The notes beneath the pieces are model-generated. The model was not told the DNA's origin, ran no database searches, and saw nothing but the letters and a program-made list of their open reading frames with translations. A program made the position numbers and the translations under genes. 64,000 nucleotides of DNA from Nitrospira sp. (lineage in GTDB: Bacteria > Nitrospirota > Nitrospiria > Nitrospirales > Nitrospiraceae). Shown here in pieces: positions 57,361-64,000 of the stretch (position 1 is its first letter; each line of letters starts with the position of its first letter). The stretch covers positions 37,342-101,341 of the forward strand of contig JAHBWT010000005.1 of the NCBI GenBank assembly GCA_019636815.1, in the 5' to 3' direction.

Positions 57361-58098
57361 TCTCCCCCGATGGGCTTTCGCCTGAAAGAAGCTCTTAGCG
57401 CAAGACGTATGCTGATGAAGCATGTCCTGTTATCCGCTATAGGCCGCATCCCCCCACTCGGGTCTCCTGGCCGTGAAGCAGGTCCGGCAACACTTAGCTG
57501 TCATGCACGTTCGCCGCCGTCTCCGCTACCGAATGGACTAGCTTGGTCTGGCTATCGACTCCAATATGCGCCTCTTCATGCCACAGGACCACTGATTCCC
57601 TTTCTTCGTCTGGTGCATCTCTGGATCCCGCTCCTTGGTGCGATTTTTTGTCGAACTGGGTGCACTGATGATGGTGACATCCACAATGGTCCTTCGACTG
57701 ACCCGTAAACCCTGTGTAGCGAGATACTCGCCGATCTGTGCAAAGAGCTGTTCGCTCACTGGTGGGCTTCCAGTGGGTGACGAAACTTGCAAATCATCGT
57801 CTCACCCGGGACGGGCTCGCGGCCAAGATCAATCCCGACAAACTGTCGTAGAGCGCGCGAGTCGTACAGCGCCTCCTCCACGGCCGGATCAGACAGGTTG
57901 AACCACAATGGATACGAAGCATGCTCTCGGCGCCCACCGGTGGGCACCCCGGCCCATCCGCTTTCGGATAGACCAGTGCAATCGTGGCTGCTAGATTTTC
58001 CACGGTACGACACGGTTCATCTCGGCGAGAAATCGTTCCCGACGGGTGAGCTTACGATACTGTTCAAACGATGCCTCGGTAAATGTCTGTTGCTGCAT
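57361..58098 (-). pseudogene. IS5-family transposase remnant, frameshifted and truncated
   Basis: Minus-strand fragments in several frames read as one IS5-type transposase. They are, in order, MQQQTFTEASFEQYRKL from 58098 (with GGAGGGG upstream), NLAATIALVYPKADGPG, NLSDPAVEEALYDSRALR, QLFAQIGEYLATQGLRVS, APSSTKNRTKERDPEMHQTK, HIGVDSQTKLVHSVAET and QAKAHRGR ending near 57361. There are several frameshifts and an in-frame TAA after NVHDS. The last 75-80 residues are missing. No terminal inverted repeats were identified. It is non-functional and marks old insertion downstream of the siderophore operon. Confidence 0.85.
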
Positions 58099-58135
58099 GC
58101 GCCCCTCCACATGAGTGTGGCGCCTTACCATATCG

Positions 58136-58270
58136 CGCGAGGAGGCCAGCCTGTTCTTCCGGCTACTCGTGCGCTGCTACGAGCGCGGGAGATTGATCGT
58201 CACCAGCAAGAGCCTCGCGGACTGGGGGGAGGTCTTCTACAATCAAGTTCTGGCCACTTCTCGCAACTAG
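58136..58270 (+). pseudogene. IS21-family IstB ATPase remnant
   Basis: A 44-codon plus-strand fragment reads EEASLFFRLLVRCYERG, RLIVTSKSLADWGEVFYN and QVLAT before a TAG at 58268. This is the C-terminal part of IstB, the IS21 helper ATPase (usual form IVTSNKSFADWGEVF). One residue is missing in the TSNKS motif, and both ends are lost. It lies head to head with the IS5 remnant, so two decayed elements occupy the gap between operon and receptor. Confidence 0.75.
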
Positions 58271-58392
58271 ACATGGACTTGGCAGCGGAGCGCATCGGGA
58301 TCCGTCCGGAGCTGACCGGAGATGCTCTTCACAGCAATCGGATCATTGGCATTCAGTGCCGTTTGTGAATGGTGAATCTGGGCGTTCCTGCT

Positions 58393-61119
58393 CTAGAAAT
58401 AGACGCGCACGGTTCCAAAGGCGCTGATCGGGGCACCGAAACCATTGTAAGCGTTCAGATTCCCTGGACTCTCAATGTAGGTTTCGTTCAGCACGTTGCG
58501 AATATTGACCGAGACCTCGTAGCGTTCGTCGCCGCGATAAAACACGACGGCATCGACGCGTTGATAGTTATTGGTCCCGATCTGGTTGGGCAAGGTCAGG
58601 TCATATCCTCCTTGAAAATACACCCCTCCTCCAAACCCGAAACCTTTCAGCGGGCCGGACTGTAGTTGATAGGTGGCAAAGACCCTCCCAAAATAGTCTT
58701 GCGGGACACGAACCGGATAGCTGCCGACAAATCCTGCTCGAGTGTCTTCGGTAATCTCAGCGTCCAGATAGGTGACATTCGCGTTCAAGTTCAAGCCGGG
58801 GATTGGTTGACCGTTGATATCAAACTCCACTCCTTGGTGACGCTGCTCGCCGACAGCGATCACAAACCTGAAATCAGTCGGATCCTGCACCGACACGTTG
58901 CGGCGATAGGTGCGAAACAGTGCTGTGCTGATGCGAAGGCGCTCGTTTAAAAAATTCCATTTTGCGCCGATTTCATAATTGATACCAGTTTCCGGGTCCA
59001 GCAGTTGTCCACCACGTGTGTTGCCGAATGGTTGTGGCCGAAACGATTGTTGAATACCTCCATAGATGTTCATCCACGAGGTAACTTTAAAGGTGGCTCC
59101 GAATCGACCGGTCCAGGCAGACTTGGTCTGCTCGGTCAAAAGACCGGTGGGTTTATCCAAGCGACTCGAATCGGCCGAATCATATCGACCCGCTGCAACC
59201 AAGGTCAGACGTTCGAAAGGGCGGACGATCAATTGACCAAAAGCGCCGGTCTGTTTCAAATTGATGCGATATGGTTGGGACGCCGCTACTAGAAGTGAAT
59301 CAGGGAGGGCAGGAAATATATTGGCTGGGTTAAAAACATTGTCGAGGATCGGAGCATTGTTACTCGGCAAATAGGAATAGCCCAGCAAAAAATTCATCGA
59401 CATGTCGCGATGGTCGGCTCCGGCCAACAATTCGTGCGTTTGCCCTAGGAAAGCAAACTCCTTGCTGAGGGTCAGTTCGCCTGCATAGGTATCGAATCTG
59501 GTCTGTCGGAGTCCAGCGTTGACATAGGAATTTCCGCTCGGTGGAATACCGCCGAAGGTGTAGCTATAAATGTTTTTGTCTGATAGTTCGGAATTCGAGT
59601 ATTTGCCCTTCACCGAGAGCTTGATGTCATGGATGAACTTGTGGTCATAGTGAAGTTCGCCGTTATAGCCTGTATAGGTGGTACGGGCGCCGTTGGGTGC
59701 CCCGCCCCCGAAGTTGCGCGTACGCGGCACGTTGAGCATGGTCCCATCGCTTGCCAGCGGCCAACCTGGATAACTGGCACCGTCGAAGTGTTGGTACGTC
59801 CCAACCAGCAGCAACTTGCCGGCGCCTTTGAATAGGTCAAACTCCACTGATGGAGCAACAGTGTATTGCCGGACTGGAGTATGGTCGATAAAGTTCCCCC
59901 CCTCTTCGACGGCAAAGACTAATCGACCCCGAATGTCCTCGTGATTCGGCATCACGCCGTTGGCATCGATCATGCCTCGGTACAAGTCATACGAACCGAT
60001 ATTGGCTTCCACGGTCGTGAAATTTGAGCGCTGCGGGGTCTTCGTGATGCGGTTAATGATCCCGCCAGGATTCGCGGCGCCGCCAACGATCGAGGTGGGT
60101 CCTTTGACAACTTCATACCGCTCGACGATCCCCCAATCCGGCGCAAACACGCCATCGGTGGGCAGCCCATTAGCTTTCATGCCGTTGAAATTATCATTGA
60201 TCTCAAATCCCCTGATGGCGAAACTTTCTGCACGCCCCTGCCTGGAATTGCTTCGCGATACCCCACTGACGGCTTCAAAGGCGTCCGGCTGTGTACGGGC
60301 AAAGGTGTCGCGAATGACATCACGCGTGACGACGCCGATCGAAGTCGGTGTCTCGTCGATAGACATGGTGCTACGCGTGACAGTCGAGGCATGGTCCGCC
60401 TTGTAGCCGTCCACCGGAGTGGTCCAGGTCGGCCGGTCTCGGACATCCTTGACCACAATTTCTGGTACTTTGATCGGCTTCGACGGTGGCTCTCCGGATA
60501 GGTTGTCCTGACCCATTGCTCCTTGCTGATCTGCAGGCTGGAGCGTGACCGTCCCGGGATTAGAAAACAGAAACTGCAACCCGGTTCCAGCCAAAAGGCC
60601 TTTAAGTGCCTCCTCCGGCGTATAGTCACCCTGCACACCTTGGGTCCGGCGATCTCTTACGAGGTCGGCCGGGTACACCGACTGAATGTCGGTGTGCTTG
60701 GAAAAACTGATCAGCGCTTCTTCTAACTCGCCTGCTGGGATATCGAACCGCTGCTTTGCACCGCCTTGCATCTCCTCGTTTGCCGCCACTTGGAAGAGGG
60801 GTATCGGACTGCGGGCGACGTCCCCTTTCCAATCAGGATGCCAGTCTGTCCGCTGATCGGTTCTCTTCTCGAACGGATCGTGGTCTTGTTCTGGCTCGCG
60901 CGGGGTTGGTTTCCACTCATCCGCTCGGACATCGGACGGTAGGGTGGGGGAATAGACGCTCAAGGCCATGGCAGACAGGGATGCCAGGAAGTTCCACACA
61001 AACCGTCGAGTCGTACCAGTCTGTTCAGCGGTCGGCGCCAAGAGCGACGCCTGCACACGGGCTGCAGCAGATCGGTTCGCCGGAGTGAGGTGATGACGAG
61101 GGTGCTGCTTGTGGGGCAT
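58393..61119 (-). CDS. TonB-dependent siderophore receptor with STN signalling domain (FpvA/FecA-like)
   Basis: A 908-residue outer-membrane receptor started after AGGAGA. It has an extended N-terminus with a signal-like hydrophobic stretch (about 41-66), an unusual charged spacer (about 67-120), an STN domain (about 124-194, RFDIPAGELEEALISFSK), a TonB-box-like VPEIVVKDV (about 218-226), a plug domain (about 235-360, ERYEVVKGPTSIVGGAANPGG) and a 22-strand barrel ending in the aromatic VRVYF. The STN domain lets the loaded receptor signal to FecR. With fecR and fecI directly upstream it forms a cell-surface signalling set; the nearby assembly line suggests its ligand is that product. Confidence 0.93.
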   Translation of the reverse strand: MPHKQHPRHHLTPANRSAAARVQASLLAPTAEQTGTTRRFVWNFLASLSAMALSVYSPTLPSDVRADEWKPTPREPEQDHDPFEKRTDQRTDWHPDWKGDVARSPIPLFQVAANEEMQGGAKQRFDIPAGELEEALISFSKHTDIQSVYPADLVRDRRTQGVQGDYTPEEALKGLLAGTGLQFLFSNPGTVTLQPADQQGAMGQDNLSGEPPSKPIKVPEIVVKDVRDRPTWTTPVDGYKADHASTVTRSTMSIDETPTSIGVVTRDVIRDTFARTQPDAFEAVSGVSRSNSRQGRAESFAIRGFEINDNFNGMKANGLPTDGVFAPDWGIVERYEVVKGPTSIVGGAANPGGIINRITKTPQRSNFTTVEANIGSYDLYRGMIDANGVMPNHEDIRGRLVFAVEEGGNFIDHTPVRQYTVAPSVEFDLFKGAGKLLLVGTYQHFDGASYPGWPLASDGTMLNVPRTRNFGGGAPNGARTTYTGYNGELHYDHKFIHDIKLSVKGKYSNSELSDKNIYSYTFGGIPPSGNSYVNAGLRQTRFDTYAGELTLSKEFAFLGQTHELLAGADHRDMSMNFLLGYSYLPSNNAPILDNVFNPANIFPALPDSLLVAASQPYRINLKQTGAFGQLIVRPFERLTLVAAGRYDSADSSRLDKPTGLLTEQTKSAWTGRFGATFKVTSWMNIYGGIQQSFRPQPFGNTRGGQLLDPETGINYEIGAKWNFLNERLRISTALFRTYRRNVSVQDPTDFRFVIAVGEQRHQGVEFDINGQPIPGLNLNANVTYLDAEITEDTRAGFVGSYPVRVPQDYFGRVFATYQLQSGPLKGFGFGGGVYFQGGYDLTLPNQIGTNNYQRVDAVVFYRGDERYEVSVNIRNVLNETYIESPGNLNAYNGFGAPISAFGTVRVYF

Positions 61120-61357
61120 GGGATATCTTTCTCCTGGTTGAGTCTACTGGCGTCAGGCTCGCTACTGTACGTCTCATGCGAAAGACGACAGGCGAAGCGA
61201 AGGCACACGAGGAGTAAGACGAATGGAAGAGTCGTCACCCTCATGTTTATCAGGTATTATTTTTATGGATCGTAGACCCCATTGAATGGGAGCATTCTTC
61301 CATAGCCACGGAAATGGCCTATGGCTCATGACCCGTGATGGAGATATCGGGGGTTGG
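61120..61357. promoter_or_regulatory. fecR-receptor intergenic region, probable receptor promoter
   Basis: A 238-base gap with an AT-rich block around 61244-61270, likely holding the receptor promoter, expected to be FecI-dependent. An imperfect hairpin (CCATAG ... CTATGG, 61300-61324) lies nearer the fecR end and could attenuate read-through. No exact -35/-10 match is claimed. Confidence 0.35.
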
Positions 61358-62413
61358 CTATTGGGGGGACTTAGATACCGGCGACAAGGCTGGCACCGGC
61401 TCGATGAGAATGAGATTCTCTCGGACTCGCTGAGCCCGAATCGGTAATGCAGCCTGCAGGGTTTCTACGACGCGATCGAGTTCTTGTATATTGAAGACAC
61501 CACTGACCGGAAGTGCTCCCAGGTTCGGATCCAGCAATGTGATGTTTTCCGGCCGGTAGCGTGAGATTTCCTCCAGGACCTGTTTGAGCGGCTGTGAACG
61601 GAAGATCAGCTTGCCCTCTTTCCAACTCCCGACTCGATTCCGGTCAAAGAAACCGACGTCGGACATGCGTCCATCCGTGCCGTATGATACCTGTTGCCCT
61701 GCACGCAGCACTGCCGGTCGAGGGCTCGGAGTACCGCCGCCACTCGCAGGAACCTCGACTTCGACGATGCCTTCCCAGACCGAGACGAGCACCCCGTCAG
61801 AAGACTTGTCGACAATGAACTGCGTTCCGATGTCGCGAATCGTGCTATTCGCGATGTGCACGGTGAACGGACGCCGCTCGTCATGCGAAACTGTGAACCA
61901 GGCCTCACCTCGCTCTAAGCGGATCGCCCGTTGATTGCGCGAAAATTCCACAGTCAGTCTCGTATCGGTGTTCAATGTCACGCTGGAACCGTCTGTCAAG
62001 ATCACCTGCCGTTGCGCTCCTTTCGCCGTCTCGTACAGCATGGTCTCGGGACGACCGGTCCACCACCAGGCGGTGACAATCAGCAGCAGCATGAGCGCCG
62101 AGCTTACGACGGCCGCCTGTGTGCCTGGCCACCACCACCATCGGCGCTCCCTCTGTCGGATCGCATCGTGACTCGTCCACAGGTCTTCCGCCTGCTGGAT
62201 CTCAGCTTGTAATAGAGATTGCGTGTCGTTCAAGACTGACCACATCCGTGATACGGCGTCGAATTCTCGGCGATGCTCCGGACTCGACGCTAACCAGGCG
62301 TCGAAATCCCGGCGATCCGTGTTCGTGGCTGAACCAGAATGGAGCCGTACGATCCAATGAACCGCTTGTTCACGCAAGGAATCGGATGTGGAAGTTGGGG
62401 TCGGTTGTGTCAT
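61358..62413 (-). CDS. fecR: FecR-family anti-sigma factor / signal transducer
   Basis: A 351-residue inner-membrane protein. The cytoplasmic N-terminal domain (about 1-95: REQAVHWIVRLHSG, RRDFDAWLASSPEHRREF) binds the sigma factor. A transmembrane helix follows (about 103-120, AVVSSALMLLLIVTAWWW). The periplasmic FecR domain (about 130-235) has YETAKGAQRQVILTDGSSV, LERGEAWFTVSHD and IRDIGTQFIVD. The C-terminal domain (about 265-340, LKQVLEEISRYRPENI) contacts the receptor STN domain. It lies between the sigma factor and receptor genes in the usual order. Confidence 0.93.
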   Translation of the reverse strand: MTQPTPTSTSDSLREQAVHWIVRLHSGSATNTDRRDFDAWLASSPEHRREFDAVSRMWSVLNDTQSLLQAEIQQAEDLWTSHDAIRQRERRWWWWPGTQAAVVSSALMLLLIVTAWWWTGRPETMLYETAKGAQRQVILTDGSSVTLNTDTRLTVEFSRNQRAIRLERGEAWFTVSHDERRPFTVHIANSTIRDIGTQFIVDKSSDGVLVSVWEGIVEVEVPASGGGTPSPRPAVLRAGQQVSYGTDGRMSDVGFFDRNRVGSWKEGKLIFRSQPLKQVLEEISRYRPENITLLDPNLGALPVSGVFNIQELDRVVETLQAALPIRAQRVRENLILIEPVPALSPVSKSPQ

Positions 62414-62509
62414 ACGACGTGGATCATAGCTCTCTCAAAGTGAGACGAACAAGAGGGGGCTCACCCTCATGTGTGATCTGTCGGTTAGGAATACGATGGA
62501 ATAGGTGGA

Positions 62510-62989
62510 CTATGAAATCTCTTTGAAGCGTTCCCGGCAGAAGGCTGTCGCTTTGAGGATGTGTTTTTCTACCATGCTGATCGAAATGCCAAGCTGAGCG
62601 GCGATCTCGGCGTGAGAGCGCTCTTTGAATTTGTGAAGAAGGAACACATGGCGACAACGCGGGGGAAGTTCCATGAGGGCCTCGTAGAGGAGGCGGACCT
62701 GTTCCTTGAAGGCGAGAACCTTTTCTTGCTCAGCCGGCACGATGAGCGCAGACTGGACCACGTCGGCATCCAACGGCTCCTCGGCGCGACATTGCTGGCG
62801 GCGGAACTGATCGATCGTGAGATTGAATGCGGTCTTATAGAGAAAGGCGCGCGGCTGCTCGATTGGAACTGACGAGTCCTGCGTAAGGACGCGAAGGAAA
62901 GTCTCCTGGGCGACATCCTGGGCCTGGTCACGCGACCGCAACTTGAGCGTCAAGTGCCGGACAAGTTCGTCGTAATACTGGCGAAACAT
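62510..62989 (-). CDS. fecI: FecI-type ECF sigma factor
   Basis: A 159-residue ECF sigma factor when started at the ATG at 62989 (MFRQYYDELVRHL), the usual family opening; a GTG at 63022 is an alternative. The longer open frame to 63148 is rejected because it runs through an operator-like repeat. Region 2 is seen in RDQAQDVAQETFLRVL and RAFLYKTAFNLTIDQFRR; region 4 in LPPRCRHVFLLHKF and the helix-turn-helix HAEIAAQLGISISMVEKHI. It should transcribe the receptor gene, and perhaps the siderophore operon, once FecR relays the ligand signal. Confidence 0.9.
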   Translation of the reverse strand: MFRQYYDELVRHLTLKLRSRDQAQDVAQETFLRVLTQDSSVPIEQPRAFLYKTAFNLTIDQFRRQQCRAEEPLDADVVQSALIVPAEQEKVLAFKEQVRLLYEALMELPPRCRHVFLLHKFKERSHAEIAAQLGISISMVEKHILKATAFCRERFKEIS

Positions 62990-63068
62990 GATGAATCGTT
63001 CTGTCGCAATTTCGTTCGCCACAAAGGATAATCCCGCTCTAGGACCGCGAAGCCACTGGCCACATGTG

Positions 63069-63091
63069 ATATTGAGAAGCGATTTCAATAT
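63069..63091. promoter_or_regulatory. inverted repeat upstream of fecI, possible Fur-type operator
   Basis: ATATTGA-N9-TCAATAT is a perfect 7-bp inverted repeat 80 bases upstream of the fecI ATG. With flanking bases (GATATTGAGAA ... TTTCAATATTC) it partly resembles a Fur box, the expected iron-responsive control of fecI. The match is not close enough to be certain. Confidence 0.4.
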
Positions 63092-63149
63092 TCTCCCCAA
63101 AAGCATGGTGAAGTCAAGACCTGAGTACGGGAGGTGCGTTATTTTCATG

Positions 63150-63320
63150 AGCTATCCGTTACCGCCGCCGGACCCGTTTCCGTTGACTGCCCAGCCTTCC
63201 CGCCGGAGTAAGACCCAGATCCGCAGGTTGCCAAACTGCGGCCGAGCATGCGCGAGATCACGAATGCGCAGGCACAGGGCCGTCTGATCCTTGGCCCGAC
63301 TCTTCCGATACTTAAGAGGC
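63150..63320 (-). pseudogene. IS3-family transposase (orfB) remnant
   Basis: The minus strand reads YRKSRAKDQTALCLRIRD, LAHARPQFGNLRIWVLLRR and EGWAVN, the N-terminal part of IS3-type OrfB integrases. A frameshift then occurs, after which KRVRRR continues in another frame and reaches a stop. Both ends of the gene are missing. It lies directly upstream of fecI. The rest of 63321-63634 shows no gene. Confidence 0.7.
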
Positions 63321-63634
63321 CCGTCCGAACTGGGCCAACCGGCAGGCCCGCGCACAACTCACCGAGAAACTCGCTTGAAACCACTGGGCCAGTGCAAGGA
63401 AGGTCTGAGTAATTCCGGTTCTTACTCAGCCAGCTCTCAGAATGCAGAAAATCTGACTGGTTTCTACGCAGAACTCCGCCTGAATGGAACTTTCCATAAG
63501 GCAGAGATTCTTTAGAAATGTCTAGTGGATCCCAGCTGGTGGGGCCTGCGTACTATAGACATCAACTTGAAGCGTCTGGATCTCCAAATGAAGATAGTTC
63601 GCAAAACAGTGAGTCTGACGGCGTGCGTGTTGTT

Positions 63635-64000
63635 TTATTCCGTCTTCGCTCGGTTCGACCAGAGTCCAATCGCGATCAGTGCAAGCGTCAGCGCCTGCGG
63701 CACAAGGCTTTGCATAGTCGGGTGGATCCCCAGGAGCGGCAGCGAGACGAAGCGAACCCTCGTCACATCCAGCACACCGGCTTCTTGCAGCGCCGCAACA
63801 CCGTTCCCCACAAAGATCACAGCCATGACCGCCAGCAGGCCCGATGCGACCGTGAAGAACGGCCCGATCGGCAGACGCACACTGTAGCGAAGGATCATGC
63901 CGCCGATCAGCACCAGGAGCAGCGCTGCAGCGGCGAAGCCCCACAGCACCGCACCATGCCCAAGCGCTCCGGCCTGTGACCACAAGGTCTCGTAGAATAA
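63635..64000 (-). CDS. FTR1-family iron permease, C-terminal part (runs off window)
   Basis: The frame is open from the right edge (LFYETLWSQAG) to a stop at 63635, giving 121 residues. There are three hydrophobic spans (AVLWGFAAAALLLVLIGGMIL, PFFTVASGLLAVMAVIFVGNG, ALTLALIAIGLW) and the FTR1 pattern RLPIGPFF ... ALQEAGVL ... LPLLGIHPTMQSLVPQ. FTR1/EfeU permeases carry iron across the inner membrane. The REGLE iron-binding motifs would be upstream, outside the window. Its presence fits an iron-uptake neighbourhood. Confidence 0.82.
   Translation of the reverse strand, partial: LFYETLWSQAGALGHGAVLWGFAAAALLLVLIGGMILRYSVRLPIGPFFTVASGLLAVMAVIFVGNGVAALQEAGVLDVTRVRFVSLPLLGIHPTMQSLVPQALTLALIAIGLWSNRAKTE

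Noticed and set aside
62990..63148. N-terminal extension of the fecI frame
   Set aside because: Extends the sigma factor by 53 residues not seen in the family and covers an operator-like inverted repeat.

Overview
The window is from a Gram-negative bacterium of moderately high GC (judged by eye). It carries an envelope-spanning VirB type IV secretion system (T4SS), a TonB-dependent receptor and a periplasmic-type penicillin acylase. Several degenerate insertion sequences look like ones I associate with Nitrospira (Nitrospirota), but that is a memory-based impression and needs a database search. There are no rRNA, tRNA or CRISPR features.

Layout. (1) 1-8313, minus strand: a conjugation-type T4SS operon, virB2-B3-B4-B6-B5-B8-B9-B10-B11, with virB11 running off the left edge and virB5/virB6 in swapped order. 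(2) 8314-10748: a mostly gene-poor zone with one RadC/JAB-domain gene. (3) 10749-57149, plus strand: one long, tightly packed siderophore-type operon. It encodes a PvdE-like peptide exporter, a PvdH-like diaminobutyrate (Dab) aminotransferase, a PvdQ-like penicillin acylase, an MbtH protein, a type II thioesterase, a SyrP-like Fe(II)/2-oxoglutarate hydroxylase and seven NRPS/PKS proteins. (4) 57150-58392: decayed IS5-like and IS21 (istB) remnants. (5) 58393-62989, minus strand: TonB siderophore receptor with a signalling domain, FecR anti-sigma factor and FecI-type ECF sigma factor. An IS3 remnant follows, and then the 3' end of an FTR1-family iron permease at the right edge.

Predicted assembly line in gene order: FAAL-ACP / C-A1-[methyltransferase] | A1(C-terminal half)-PCP | KS-AT-ACP / C-A(Gly)-PCP-E / C-A(Asn)-PCP-E(degenerate) | C-A(Asp)-PCP-E | C-A(Dab)-PCP | C-A(Thr)-PCP / C-A(Asp)-PCP-E | C-A(Dab)-PCP-TE. 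I read the substrate codes by hand against the GrsA positions. The Gly, Asn, Asp and Thr codes match textbook codes closely. The Dab call is from memory but agrees with the Dab aminotransferase in the operon. A1 has an unassigned code (DVENVGSVTK). The implied product is an acylated, polyketide-extended peptide with two Asp-Dab pairs. The Asp residues would become beta-hydroxyaspartate iron ligands through the hydroxylase, and the acyl chain would be removed in the periplasm by the penicillin acylase, as in pyoverdine maturation.

The most unusual points are: an adenylation domain interrupted by a guanidinoacetate-methyltransferase-like domain and also split between two genes; C domains of both Dab modules that lack the catalytic His; an intact epimerase on a glycine module next to a dead epimerase on the Asn module; and a duplicated Asp/Dab module set. 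This looks like an undescribed lipopeptide siderophore pathway with its own uptake and sigma-factor signalling genes, lying beside conjugation genes.
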